A DNA stretch of 64,000 nt. Source: Bacteroidaceae bacterium (lineage in GTDB: Bacteria > Bacteroidota > Bacteroidia > Bacteroidales > Bacteroidaceae). The stretch spans positions 1 through 64,000 of the forward strand of contig JAFYNL010000012.1 in NCBI GenBank assembly GCA_017548075.1. Reading direction: 5' to 3'. The translations under genes were made by a program, and so were the position numbers. The stretch's first letter is position 1. Each line of letters begins with the position of its first letter. Under the pieces are notes generated by a model. That model had not been told where the DNA came from, ran no database searches, and saw nothing but the letters and a program-made list of their open reading frames with translations. Positions 34,577-44,191 of the stretch are shown here, piece by piece.

Positions 34577-36172
34577 TTAGTTTACACCTGAACTGCTGGA
34601 TGATAGGCTGGTATAGCCCTTCTTTGTCGCTTTAAGGTTTCCGAAGAAATAGTAGTATGGATAGTATCCTTTGTATTTGGGGAATAGCTCGTATGCATAC
34701 TTGGGACGGTCCTGCATATAAGGCTGCGTATTCCGGAAGAAGGTCTGCATTTGTGGCTGGCGGAAGTTAAGTCCCGTGAAATTCTGCGAAAGGCCGGGAT
34801 TCTTATTCTCAGCCAACAAGATGCCGTCCATAATGATACTGCTGGGCGGAGTAGAACCCACCAAAGGCTCCAATCGCTCTACAAACTGCGGCATTAGCTT
34901 TGTGTAGAGGCAAACTATCAGGCTATTGATAAGTGCTTGTGGGCTTCTTCCCTCGAAAAGCAACAAGTTATAGCCCATGAAGAGCGGTTGCTGGTACTGA
35001 GATTCATAGCTATCGTGAAGGGGTTCCGTCAAACGTATCAAAGCCATCTCTTTGTCAGCATTGACCAAATCTATGTGACGAACCATCTTTCCATACTTCT
35101 CGCAGAATGCTCCCTCGAAAGGAACCTGCCGCAAAACAGCCAAATACTTCTCGGCCAAGTTCCATTCTTCTCGCATCAATGCACACTTGGTCTGCAGTTT
35201 CAACAGACGAACCGTAGGTCCAGTCATTACCATTTGCTCCATGCAAGCATGTTGCGAAGACTCTATGAAACCGCCGTAATAGTTGCCTTCTGGCACATAG
35301 AGAGCGCTCGCATTGTTGTGCCTGCCATCCAATCCATGAACGTAGAGCGAATCATAGTCCATACGAATCTCAAAGAGGCGTTCTGCCACCTGTCCTGTCT
35401 GCACCAATGAAATAGCATAAGAACAAGCCATCGGACGGTTGCTCATCGTAGCATTGGCTCGAGCCAACTTCTGAACGCCTGCCCAATCTTGCTTATATTC
35501 CATCTGCAACAAGCCGCAAATGACGCGGACATAAGGCCTTTGCCATTGGTCGAAGCCTATAATAGCAGCCAGACATACGCCTATAACCAATAGTTGCAGA
35601 CCATTCTGTCGAGGTGTCTCATCCTTTGGAAGACGGATGAAAGCGGGAGCTGGCTTACGACTGAAACTGCGAATTATGACAGCCCAGATGCAAAGCACCA
35701 CCAATACGAGAAAAGGAATGCCGAATATAAAGCCAGTTCGAGCCTCGAAGAAGATGTCCAAGCCTTTATAGGTGACAACTGCCATATAGAGCAAAGCAGG
35801 CAAATACTGGACGGCTCTCCAAGAAGTGCGAAGCCTCATGCAATAGCCAACAAGCCAACTTCCTACGGTCAGAATCAGAGCCATTAGCAATCCGCCCAAC
35901 CAAGGATATTTGTAGAGTTGCAACATTGCCCGCCCTATGTAACGAAGTATTCCATAAGGTTGGCTCAGAATATACTCCATGATTCGGGTGTCTGCAACCC
36001 AAAAGCTGTATTCGCGACTAATGTGGAAGACACTACCATAATACCACGCTGCCCAAAGCCACGACAGAATGAAGAAGATATGCAAGATTGGCAACACTCG
36101 CTTTTTACGAGGAGCGGCTTTTACCTCCTGCTTAACCGCTTTTCGCGGTTGTTTATACGATTTCTTTTGCAT
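34577..36172 (-). CDS. DUF6057-family membrane protein
   Basis: 531 residues. A Lys-rich N-terminus (KQPRKAVKQEVKAAPRKK) is followed by about five membrane helices up to residue ~225, then ~300 soluble residues with helical, TPR-like pattern and no obvious catalytic motif. It starts where the M60 gene ends (TAATG, 1-base overlap) and is followed after 4 bases by the TolB-like lipoprotein. The large domain is probably periplasmic. Function unknown; the family name is from memory. Confidence 0.75.
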   Translation of the reverse strand: MQKKSYKQPRKAVKQEVKAAPRKKRVLPILHIFFILSWLWAAWYYGSVFHISREYSFWVADTRIMEYILSQPYGILRYIGRAMLQLYKYPWLGGLLMALILTVGSWLVGYCMRLRTSWRAVQYLPALLYMAVVTYKGLDIFFEARTGFIFGIPFLVLVVLCIWAVIIRSFSRKPAPAFIRLPKDETPRQNGLQLLVIGVCLAAIIGFDQWQRPYVRVICGLLQMEYKQDWAGVQKLARANATMSNRPMACSYAISLVQTGQVAERLFEIRMDYDSLYVHGLDGRHNNASALYVPEGNYYGGFIESSQHACMEQMVMTGPTVRLLKLQTKCALMREEWNLAEKYLAVLRQVPFEGAFCEKYGKMVRHIDLVNADKEMALIRLTEPLHDSYESQYQQPLFMGYNLLLFEGRSPQALINSLIVCLYTKLMPQFVERLEPLVGSTPPSSIIMDGILLAENKNPGLSQNFTGLNFRQPQMQTFFRNTQPYMQDRPKYAYELFPKYKGYYPYYYFFGNLKATKKGYTSLSSSSSGVN

Positions 36173-39100
36173 TATTTGATTAAAATCTTTTTTCCACCAA
36201 TGATAAAGAGGCCCTTAGAGGGTTTGCTTATGCGCTGACCAGCAAGGTTATAGATTGACTGTTGACCGTTGTCTGTTGTCTGTTGTCTGCCTTCAATTTC
36301 ACTAATTCCATTCGGATCGTCCCAAACATAAGTGAAGGGAGAGATGTTCTCGGCAAAAACGAACGAAGTGCCATCGAAGACATATCCGCTTTCCGTTTCT
36401 GCGAAAGTGCCCGGATTGATGGTTCTGCTTTGCTCGTTGATGCTGACATTATTCTTGAAGAGGACTGCTTCGCCTGCACAGAAGGTCTCCGGAGCAGAAT
36501 CAACCGTTCCGTCCTCTTTCACGATTCCGAGACCAGCCCAAGTGTTGAAAGGCAAGAGAAGAGCCTGATAACCTTCGCCACTCTTGGTAAAGGTGAGGTT
36601 TTCGGCTGTGAACTCTGTCGGAATGTAGAAAGGCTTGTCTCCATCAATGACGAGTGTTTGTGCGACGCTGTCAGGACCTACCACATTGATGTTATCCAAG
36701 AACCCTTCCGAAGGCTGCTTCCTATCAGTTTGATTGGGCTTAACATAAGCGATAGAGTTCGCTGGCAAAGGATTCATCTTGCTCGTGCCATCATTTCCTG
36801 TTCCATAGTAGTAGAGGGTATGAGGCGTTGGATTGCCTTCATAGTAAACGGTCATCTCGCCTCGATACATAGCCGGGCCATAAGGAACAATCACCTCGTA
36901 ACCATTAGGCTCGCAAGCCACAATGGTAAATCCATCTTGCACTTTCGATTGAACATAAGACGGGAAGGAGAACTTCTTCTTGTTGGAGAGATAAACGAGG
37001 TTGCCGTCCTTATCATAAACCTTGAAGCCAATAGCGCCTGTGCCGCTAATGTTATAAGTAGTCACACCTCCGCTGGTGGTTGTCCCATAGTAATAGCCGT
37101 TGACCTGATAGTCGTCCACGAAGTCGCTCCATTGGCCCACATCTGCATAACCGATAGAAACCTCGCTATCATAGTTAACGCGGTTTGCTCCCTTAGGCTT
37201 GCCTTCAAACGGGCCATCGGAAATAGCGGGAGAGGCCTTGATGCGGTCATCAATGAAGCAGATGCTAGGAGCCTTCGGATATTGATGCATATAAGCCTTC
37301 GCAGCATCAATATCTGCTTGAGTTGTCGTTACCCAATAATTGCTGTAGTCGCCTACAAATTGCTTATCGTAAGGAACAAACATACCGTTCACTTCGAAGA
37401 GTTCGCTCAGGTCGAGTTGAGCTGCATCGCACATCTTCTTGGCCATCTTCAGATAGTCGTCCTTTCCGTAAGTAATGTTGGCTGTTGTAGTGTTACCGTC
37501 ACCATCTACAACCGATGTGGATGGACCAGTTCGCTTCTGCATTGGGTCTTGGCGAAGCATCTTGAAGAGCGTGGGATAGAAGTCGGGCTTGTGTCCCTGA
37601 GCATGGAAATAGAGATAGAGCTGATAGTACATTCGCGTCTGCTCCCAGATGCCCATTCCGAACCATCCTGTTCCTTTTGCAAAGTGCTCGAGTGTTTTGG
37701 TTACCGTTGAACCTCGAGTCGTGGAAATGCCGTGCAAGAAGACGTTAACGTTAGAGAAGAGGTTGTTGCTCACCTCTGTTGCGCCAACAATATTGATGCT
37801 AGCCTGATGATTGTGACCTATCTCGTGCGAAGGTCCCCAAATAGCGCCACCGCTTGAAGTGAGCGAATTGTAGTTCATTACGGTAGAGATGGTACTGTTC
37901 TCGTAATATGTACCGTAAGTAGAGGCATACATATAGCCGTGAGTCACAGAGAAAGCATTCCAGACATTGCGGAACCTTCCTGCCAGATCTTCCTTGAAGC
38001 CCATCAGGTCTTCCTCGCATTCAATGAAGTTGTTCCAGATGCGCATCAGACCTTCTGCTTCGCCAGTCTTGCCAATAGCATTCTTCACGAGGTTGGTAAG
38101 CATGGCAAAGACGACTCTGTCGCACTTCAGGTTGATGACTTTGCTCTTGTCGAGCAGTTTCTCGTAGAGGAGCGTCCAGTCCTCGTTGGTCATTCCTCTG
38201 GTATAGTCGAAGTAGCCTTGCAATTGGCCGCCCTCAATATGAATCTTTGCTGCGGGATAGTTTGCGAGATACTTATTGGAATTGTTGAGCTGATAGAAGA
38301 TATAGACGGTACTTGGCGTACTCAACAAGACTGTGTTCAGACCTGCATGCAAAGCCGTAGTAGAGCCTGTTTGATGGTCGCCCGGACTATCGCTATCCAT
38401 CACGATTTCGGCTTGCAGGGTGCAGTCGGAACTAGGTTCCTGGTCAAGATAGATGTAGATGATGTCGCCCGACTGACCGACGATTCCAGTAGGACCTGAG
38501 AGTTTACCGAAGGCGTTGCTCATGCCGGCATACTGGTTTCCTGTCATTGTCTGGAAATGACTATAGACATTATAATCGTCGCGAACGCGGAAGAACTTCT
38601 CGAAGCCCTCTCTGGTATAGCCCGTAGAAGAGGTAAAGCTCTCCCAAGTATTGTTCTTGACCTTGAGCACCATAGCCTTCATATCGTCGTTCAGAGCGGC
38701 AAAGTCTGCATTCTCTGCAAGGGCTTCGTCGCTAAGAGCCTGAATCTCGTCCTTGAGAATGGTGCAGGCATTATCTTGGAAGAGGTTTGCAAGAGCGGTT
38801 TTGTAGGTGTTTATGTTCCGCTGCAATTCGTTATAGGCATTCAGTTTAGCACGACCTTCCTCAATGAAAGCGTCGTCCAACTCCACCTCCTCGAAGCCCC
38901 AAACACTATTGTTGTTATTGCTGTACCAACCTACCACAACATTGCTTGCGTCGCAATGCAGGCCTACATTACTGGTGTCGAGGATATAGTAGGTTATGTT
39001 CGTAGCGTCGTCGGTTCTTTGAATGTCGAAAGTGTTTGTCCTGGAAAGATTCGTTGTATATTGCGAACTGAGGGAACCGTTCTTCTGGACAATGTATCTT

Positions 39101-40311
39101 TGCGTGCAAAGGTTCTGCAGGCACCAGCGACTGCCCGACTTCACAAGCGTCCAATACTGCGAAAGTTTTGTCGCATCTTTGCTCTCACAAGTGAGCACAT
39201 TGGCTCCGAAATTCTCGTTGATGTAGTTCGAATAGCCCATGTTCTTGATGCGATAGTACTTGCCCGCCACAGGTTCCGACAAACCGCCCAATTCGAGCAT
39301 TCGGGCCTCCACCTCCTGCAAGGAGTAGTTCTCTGCAATTGCTATGGTCCAGTCGCAACCCGTATCGCCTTGGCAGCTCCATTTATAGAGCGTTGTACCA
39401 TCGTTCCCGAGGTTCAGACAGGATTGGCCCGAGAAGTCGCTTTCGGAAGAGACATTGATGTAAGAGCCGTTCGTTCCGTTGTTTGGACTGAGCTGGATGT
39501 AGAGCTTCTTTGCGCTTGCAGAGGGAGAGCGATAGTTGTTGTCGTTACTGAGGAAACGGCCCGTATTGGCATTCCTCAGAGTATAGCCGTTGCCCGATTT
39601 CGCAAGGAGCCAGACCTGAGCAAGCGTATTGTCGTTCTTGGCTGCGCCCACAGTGTTTGTGCCGTTATCGGAAAGGCGAACACTGGAGTTTCTGCGGCTT
39701 GTAAGGCGAACGATATTTGTGGTGCTGAGAATGTAATTCACATAAGCCGTTCCTGAGAGGTCGCCCAAATCTGTGAGCGTGACTTGGCGGAAGGACCAGT
39801 CGCAGTTGCCATTCTCGGAGCCTCTGCCGGTAGCACCCTTCAGAGTGCCGTTGTTGTTCTGCAGGAAATAGAGGTTGTTGCTCTTGAGCGACCAATGCCC
39901 TGCACTACCGAATTGAGCGATGGTATAAACATATTTCGCAGCGACTTCGGGGTCTGTCTTGTTCACTCTCGACGTAACTGCGTTGCCGTAGTAGTTGCCC
40001 AAACCCGACTTCAGATAGTACTTTCCGCTCTCGCCTGCCTCTTCCAGTTGGACGAGATAGCCGGCATTTGCCTGAGCATCGGTTCCGTTGGGAGTGGTAG
40101 AGGTCACGCCAAGCGTATTGCTCTCGTTTTCCACTATGAACGCATTTGTCGCAATATTGTAGAGGACATACCATTGGCCCGTTTCGAGCGTAGTGGCAGC
40201 GCTGCCCAATGAGATAATTTTGCCTGCAAATTCACTCGTCTGCGCCTGGACAGAAGTAGTGCCAAGCAACGCAAAAAGTGATGCAAGAAGCAGTTTGATA
40301 TAGTTCTTCAT
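36172..40311 (-). CDS. Secreted M60-like (enhancin/mucin-type) metallopeptidase
   Basis: 1379 residues with a signal peptide ending SVQAQ. Two ricin/trefoil-like carbohydrate-binding regions (about 25-335 and 345-475, with repeated QVWLLAKSGNGYTLRN-type strands) come first, then a helical linker, then the M60 domain with HEIGHNHQ at about 828-835, the HExxH zinc site. C-terminal beta domains end in a sorting-like tail (YNLAGQRISKPSKGLFIIGGKK). M60 enzymes often cleave mucin-type glycoproteins. First gene of a four-gene operon with the TolB-like lipoprotein and GH30. A 7-nt repeat lies in its 3' codons. Confidence 0.85.
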   Translation of the reverse strand: MKNYIKLLLASLFALLGTTSVQAQTSEFAGKIISLGSAATTLETGQWYVLYNIATNAFIVENESNTLGVTSTTPNGTDAQANAGYLVQLEEAGESGKYYLKSGLGNYYGNAVTSRVNKTDPEVAAKYVYTIAQFGSAGHWSLKSNNLYFLQNNNGTLKGATGRGSENGNCDWSFRQVTLTDLGDLSGTAYVNYILSTTNIVRLTSRRNSSVRLSDNGTNTVGAAKNDNTLAQVWLLAKSGNGYTLRNANTGRFLSNDNNYRSPSASAKKLYIQLSPNNGTNGSYINVSSESDFSGQSCLNLGNDGTTLYKWSCQGDTGCDWTIAIAENYSLQEVEARMLELGGLSEPVAGKYYRIKNMGYSNYINENFGANVLTCESKDATKLSQYWTLVKSGSRWCLQNLCTQRYIVQKNGSLSSQYTTNLSRTNTFDIQRTDDATNITYYILDTSNVGLHCDASNVVVGWYSNNNNSVWGFEEVELDDAFIEEGRAKLNAYNELQRNINTYKTALANLFQDNACTILKDEIQALSDEALAENADFAALNDDMKAMVLKVKNNTWESFTSSTGYTREGFEKFFRVRDDYNVYSHFQTMTGNQYAGMSNAFGKLSGPTGIVGQSGDIIYIYLDQEPSSDCTLQAEIVMDSDSPGDHQTGSTTALHAGLNTVLLSTPSTVYIFYQLNNSNKYLANYPAAKIHIEGGQLQGYFDYTRGMTNEDWTLLYEKLLDKSKVINLKCDRVVFAMLTNLVKNAIGKTGEAEGLMRIWNNFIECEEDLMGFKEDLAGRFRNVWNAFSVTHGYMYASTYGTYYENSTISTVMNYNSLTSSGGAIWGPSHEIGHNHQASINIVGATEVSNNLFSNVNVFLHGISTTRGSTVTKTLEHFAKGTGWFGMGIWEQTRMYYQLYLYFHAQGHKPDFYPTLFKMLRQDPMQKRTGPSTSVVDGDGNTTTANITYGKDDYLKMAKKMCDAAQLDLSELFEVNGMFVPYDKQFVGDYSNYWVTTTQADIDAAKAYMHQYPKAPSICFIDDRIKASPAISDGPFEGKPKGANRVNYDSEVSIGYADVGQWSDFVDDYQVNGYYYGTTTSGGVTTYNISGTGAIGFKVYDKDGNLVYLSNKKKFSFPSYVQSKVQDGFTIVACEPNGYEVIVPYGPAMYRGEMTVYYEGNPTPHTLYYYGTGNDGTSKMNPLPANSIAYVKPNQTDRKQPSEGFLDNINVVGPDSVAQTLVIDGDKPFYIPTEFTAENLTFTKSGEGYQALLLPFNTWAGLGIVKEDGTVDSAPETFCAGEAVLFKNNVSINEQSRTINPGTFAETESGYVFDGTSFVFAENISPFTYVWDDPNGISEIEGRQQTTDNGQQSIYNLAGQRISKPSKGLFIIGGKKILIK
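36255..36289. repeat. Heptanucleotide repeat in the 3' codons of the M60 gene
   Basis: TTGACTG, TTGACCG and three TTGTCTG units, period 7, encoding RQQTTDNGQQ in the sorting-tail linker. Related repeats: 23801-23829 and 46335-46366. Confidence 0.65.
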
Positions 40312-40345
40312 ATTGTTAGATTTAGTTTATGTACATATTTCGGCA

Positions 40346-40353
40346 CAAATATA
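40346..40353 (-). promoter_or_regulatory. -7 element upstream of the M60 operon
   Basis: TATATTTG on the - strand, 35 bases before the start. No -33 match was found. Confidence 0.4.
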
Positions 40354-40362
40354 ATAAAAAAA

Positions 40363-40390
40363 AGTGAAGAGTGAAGAATGGAGAGTGAAG
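40363..40390. repeat. Heptanucleotide repeat between the M60 operon and the cation exchanger
   Basis: AGTGAAG, AGTGAAG, AATGGAG, AGTGAAG, period 7. Different sequence from the GACAAC family. Confidence 0.6.
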
Positions 40391-40455
40391 AATTATTTCC
40401 TTTTGTATTAAAAAGGAATAAAGTCTCCCTTTTACGGGGAGATTTAGAAGGGTCT

Positions 40456-41391
40456 TTACCTTATAATTAACCAGGTAAGATAACTCAGATAGCAGAGGAC
40501 AAGCAGGATTCCTTCCCACAGACAGAACTTGCGAGAGGTAAATCCCACAAGCCAGACCAGAGCCACGCTACCAATCAGCATGCCCCAATCCAACGGCGTT
40601 ATCTCCGTAACGACCATAGGAACCACGCTGCTGCAAAGGCCTATCACAAAAGCGATATTGAAGACATTGCTTCCTATCACGTTTCCAAGCGCCAGTCCGA
40701 AGCTGCCCTTTCTGGCCGCCATGATGCTTGTAGCAAGTTCTGGGAGGCTGGTTCCGCCTGCAAGAATCGTCATTCCAATAACACTCTCGCTCACGCCCCA
40801 CTCTCTTGCCACCGAGGCCGCAGTATCCACCAGAACTCGTCCGCCAATCACAAGCGCCGCAATACCTACCACAATGAACGTAAGTATCTTCAGCACAGAC
40901 ATTTCCTCGCTCTTGCTTTCCTCCTGAGCCTCCTTCCTGTCCTTCAGGGCAACCCGATAAGCCAGATAGAGATAGCCGCAGAAGAACAGAACAAGCAGCA
41001 TGCCTTCCCAACGGGCAATCGAGCCTCCGCTATAAGCAAAGACGCAGAGCAAGACCGAAGCCGCAAGACAGATGGGAATGTCACGTTGTAAAAGCGAACT
41101 CTCCACCTTGATGTTTCTCATAATAGCTGCAGCCCCGATTATGACGAGGATATTGAAGATATTACTGCCCATCACGTTGCCCACGCTCATGTCTCCGCTG
41201 CCGCGAAGCACACTCATGAAACTTACGATAAACTCAGGCAGACTCGTGCCAAGCGAAACGACGGTCAGACCAATGACCAACTCACTCACTTTCAGCCTTC
41301 TGGCCAATCCGCAAGCCCCGTCAGTAAAGCGGTCAGCGCCCCAAAGCACCACCGCAAAGCAAACGATAATAATGAGAATCTCGAGTATCAT
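40456..41391 (-). CDS. Ca2+/cation antiporter (CaCA family, YrbG-like)
   Basis: 311 residues from ATG 41391 (MILEILIIIVCFAVVLWGAD); an ATG at 41448 would add 19 unrelated residues ahead of the first helix. Two homologous halves each carry the CaCA alpha-repeat: VIGLTVVSLGTSLPEFIVS...GNVMGSNIFNI and VIGMTILAGGTSLPELATS...GNVIGSNVFNI. About ten membrane helices. Exchanges Ca2+ or K+ against Na+ or H+ at the inner membrane. Its promoter lies in the 95-bp repeat copy 2. Confidence 0.9.
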   Translation of the reverse strand: MILEILIIIVCFAVVLWGADRFTDGACGLARRLKVSELVIGLTVVSLGTSLPEFIVSFMSVLRGSGDMSVGNVMGSNIFNILVIIGAAAIMRNIKVESSLLQRDIPICLAASVLLCVFAYSGGSIARWEGMLLVLFFCGYLYLAYRVALKDRKEAQEESKSEEMSVLKILTFIVVGIAALVIGGRVLVDTAASVAREWGVSESVIGMTILAGGTSLPELATSIMAARKGSFGLALGNVIGSNVFNIAFVIGLCSSVVPMVVTEITPLDWGMLIGSVALVWLVGFTSRKFCLWEGILLVLCYLSYLTWLIIR

Positions 41392-41406
41392 ATCTTCAAA
41401 TCGCCT

Positions 41407-41501
41407 GCAAAGATACGAATAAGCGAGCGAAATACAAAGAGAACACAAAAGTTTTCTTGTTTATTTCCGAGCGGAAGTATTTTCGACAAAGTCAAAGTTA
41501 C
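41407..41501 (-). repeat. 95-bp promoter-bearing intergenic repeat, copy 2
   Basis: Aligns without gaps to 1422-1516 (75 of 95 identical by hand count). A further partial copy of its first bases follows at about 41500-41530. Confidence 0.7.
41408..41438 (-). promoter_or_regulatory. Promoter of the cation exchanger gene
   Basis: On the - strand TTTG (41438-41435), 19 nt, TATCTTTG (41415-41408), 17 bases before the start at 41391. Same spacing as at nqrA. Confidence 0.65.
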
Positions 41502-41551
41502 AAATAAGTGAGCAAAAAGCCAAATAAATCACTTATTTTTGTCGAGGAGCG

Positions 41552-42418
41552 TCAATTTTGTTTCTGATAGACGCGGACATAATCTATCTCATAGCGCATA
41601 GGGAAAGCCGAATCGTCTATCTTGCCGCCATTGTCGCCGCCCAGAGCCAGATTCAGCAGGATGAACTGCGGACGGGTGAAGGGGTTTGAGTAGTTGCCGA
41701 TGCTCCCGTTTATAGTCGAGCTGAGCGGCACTTCGTTGAGCAACTCATCGTCCAGATAGAGCCGGATGGATGTCTCGTCCCAATCCATACGCCAGATGTG
41801 GAACTGCCGAGCCCAGTCGGGATTGTGTTTCGTGAAATGAGAGAAGGGGATGCGGCGTGTGTTCCATACGGCCTGATAATGGTTGTCACAGCCCCAAGCC
41901 GCATTTGCCAGAATGTGAGGAACGCCCCCGATGTGGTAATACTCCATCACGTCGATCTCCCCGCACGAGGGCCACTCCACGCCGCTGCCCAGCGTCCAGA
42001 TGGCAGGCCATGCACCTCCCGCAACGGGTATTCGAGCCCGAACCTCCAGACGCCCGTAGAGGAAATTGTATTTGCCCCGAGTGTTCAGACTGGCCGAAGT
42101 ATATTCGATAGTTGGACGGCGTTGTCCCCAATAGCGTCCGTTCTCGCGGTAGGTAGGATTGGGCTTCTGTTCGCGTCTGGCCTCAATGACGAGCAAGCCG
42201 TTCTGCTGAAAGGCGTTTTCCGACTGATACCATTGGTCCTCGTGATTGCGTTCGAAACCGCGTTCGTAGTTCCACACCGTCGAGTCGGGCCTTCCGTCCT
42301 GCTCAAACTCGTCGCTCCACACCAATTGCCATTCGCTATCAGCCACAACAGTCATTACCACCGCCACGAGCAGCAACAACAAACAAAAGCACCTCTTTAT
42401 GACTGATTCGTTTTTCAT
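41552..42418 (-). CDS. Secreted GH16 beta-glucanase (laminarinase type)
   Basis: 288 residues with an N-terminal signal anchor (RCFCLLLLLVAVVMTVVA). The GH16 jelly-roll is complete: WQLVWSDEFEQDG, YTSASLNTRGKYNFLYGRLEVRA, the catalytic CGEIDVMEYYH (ExDxxE), FHIWRMDWD and a closing YEIDYVRVYQ. Likely endo-beta-1,3-glucanase or mixed-linkage glucanase. Downstream of the GH109 gene by 38 bases, so probably co-transcribed. Confidence 0.92.
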   Translation of the reverse strand: MKNESVIKRCFCLLLLLVAVVMTVVADSEWQLVWSDEFEQDGRPDSTVWNYERGFERNHEDQWYQSENAFQQNGLLVIEARREQKPNPTYRENGRYWGQRRPTIEYTSASLNTRGKYNFLYGRLEVRARIPVAGGAWPAIWTLGSGVEWPSCGEIDVMEYYHIGGVPHILANAAWGCDNHYQAVWNTRRIPFSHFTKHNPDWARQFHIWRMDWDETSIRLYLDDELLNEVPLSSTINGSIGNYSNPFTRPQFILLNLALGGDNGGKIDDSAFPMRYEIDYVRVYQKQN

Positions 42419-42456
42419 TCCTACACTTTTGTTTTCAAGAGAGTTACGGCGCTTTC

Positions 42457-44019
42457 TTATTTCTTGGACTGTTGTTTGTCGTATTTCTCCCAGAGTTTTT
42501 TCTTCGCCGCCAGTTCTTTCTGTCTTGCCGTACTTTCGCGAGCAGCCTTTTCTGCAGCGGCTTCATCCTCTGGAGAGGCGTAGGCATGACGGAAGCCTTG
42601 CTGCTCATTCCATCCTCCACGAGTAAAGTCGGGGAAAGCGACGGCAGCGCAGCCATTGTCCATACTTAAGGCTCCAAGTTCAGCCAGAGCGCACCATTCC
42701 GCCAAATCATAGACATCGATATCAAGAGGCAGACCATTCTGCAGGCAATAAACCAGTCGGGCATCCATAGTATAGTCCATTCCGCCATGACCGAACTCAC
42801 GACCTAAATCGCCGAACTTCTTCAAGATGGGATGGTAGTATTGCTTCATCAGAGCATCATATTCTTCCTTTGGAAGGAAGTTGTGCCCCGATATCTTGCC
42901 TGCCATTTCTGCAAGTCCCATATCGCTGGCGCTCTTCTTGCTGATGTAAATCTTCGGATCGGGGTATTTTGTGCAGAAGCCCGTCATGCCCGTCAGTTTG
43001 TACATGCGATTGTAAGGCTGCGGACTCATTACATTGTGCTGAATCTCCATAACCTTACCCTTCTCAGTGCGCATGAGCGTGGTCGTGTGGTCGCCATTAC
43101 GGAAAGAGTCACATTCCTTGCCTGTCACCTCCTTATACCCTTCCCTTCCGCAGAAACTCTCGGTATCCATAGCGATGAGCGTCTTAATGCGGTCGCCGCG
43201 ATGGATGTTCAGAGCCTGCGCAATGGGGCCAAGTCCGTGAGTTGGATAGATGTCGCCTCGGTTTTCCTTATTGTATTTCAAGCGCCAATGAAGGTTTTCG
43301 GGGTCAGAGCCATCAGGATTATGCCAATAGCCTTTCCAAATGCCAGCTTCGTTCAAAGTGTGGATGTAAGCCCCTTCTGCACGGATGATTTCACCAAACA
43401 AGCCTTGCTGAGCCATATTCAGGGCACACATCTCGTAGTAGTCGTAGCAGCAATTCTCAAGAAGCATGCAATGGACGCGATTCTTTTCGCTCAGGTCGAT
43501 GAGTTCCCAACATTGTTCCAGATTCATGACGCTGGGCACTTCGATAGCCGCATGCTTGCCGTTTTCCAAAGCACATTTCGCAACGGGGAAGTGATGGTCC
43601 CAATCGGTAGCCACATATATCAGGTCGATGTCCTTTCGCTTGCACATATCGACGTAGCCTGTTTCTCCGCTATAAATGTCAGCAGGGGGCAGTCCGACGT
43701 TCCGAAGGTACTTCTGAGCATCCCTTGCACGCTCCTCCTCATAATCACAGAGGGCCACAATCTGCACTCCAGGAATATGACAATAACGATTCACAGCCCA
43801 AGGTCCGCGACTTCCAAGACCTGCAAACCCCACCCTGACAGTCTCCAGTTTTGGAGTCGTCAAACGAAGAGCAGACTGTTGTCCAGCAGGACGAGCAGGC
43901 GTGTCCACAACGATAGTTCCCTTGTCCCAATGCCACTTTGTGCTTGGGCTTAAACTCTGAGCGTAGGTAATTGTGCTGATGGCAAACAGAGCCATGCAAA
44001 TGATGTGTCTGATTTTCAT
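42457..44019 (-). CDS. GH109-type Gfo/Idh/MocA protein (alpha-N-acetylgalactosaminidase-like)
   Basis: 520 residues with a signal peptide (MKIRHIICMALFAISTITYAQ). The NAD-binding motif is VRVGFAGLGSRGPWAVNRY, and the GH109 signature regions follow: HAAIEVPSVMNLEQCWELIDL, ENRGDIYPTHGLGPIAQAL and MEIQHNVMSPQPYNRMYK. GH109 enzymes use bound NAD+ in an oxidation-elimination mechanism to release N-acetylgalactosamine. The length and Lys-rich coiled C-terminal tail exceed the usual size. A good promoter lies at 44066-44097. Followed by GH16. Confidence 0.88.
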   Translation of the reverse strand: MKIRHIICMALFAISTITYAQSLSPSTKWHWDKGTIVVDTPARPAGQQSALRLTTPKLETVRVGFAGLGSRGPWAVNRYCHIPGVQIVALCDYEEERARDAQKYLRNVGLPPADIYSGETGYVDMCKRKDIDLIYVATDWDHHFPVAKCALENGKHAAIEVPSVMNLEQCWELIDLSEKNRVHCMLLENCCYDYYEMCALNMAQQGLFGEIIRAEGAYIHTLNEAGIWKGYWHNPDGSDPENLHWRLKYNKENRGDIYPTHGLGPIAQALNIHRGDRIKTLIAMDTESFCGREGYKEVTGKECDSFRNGDHTTTLMRTEKGKVMEIQHNVMSPQPYNRMYKLTGMTGFCTKYPDPKIYISKKSASDMGLAEMAGKISGHNFLPKEEYDALMKQYYHPILKKFGDLGREFGHGGMDYTMDARLVYCLQNGLPLDIDVYDLAEWCALAELGALSMDNGCAAVAFPDFTRGGWNEQQGFRHAYASPEDEAAAEKAARESTARQKELAAKKKLWEKYDKQQSKK

Positions 44020-44065
44020 ATCTTTGATTATTAAGTTAGTTATAGTCTCTTATTGATTCTGCTTG

Positions 44066-44097
44066 CAAAGGTACAACAATTTTTCGAAACTTCCAAA
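44066..44097 (-). promoter_or_regulatory. Promoter of the GH109-GH16 pair
   Basis: On the - strand TTTG (44097-44094), 20 nt, TACCTTTG (44073-44066), 47 bases before the GH109 start. Confidence 0.65.
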
Positions 44098-44191
44098 TTT
44101 TTCAGCACTTATTTTTATATTTTATAAAAATTAATTTAGCAGAGGTTTTATGTGCCTCGCCCAAAAGGCCTGCATCTAACAAAACTAACAA

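Noticed and set aside
36262..37710. A 482-codon + strand frame under the M60 gene
   Set aside because: Shadow of a strongly supported metallopeptidase on the other strand.
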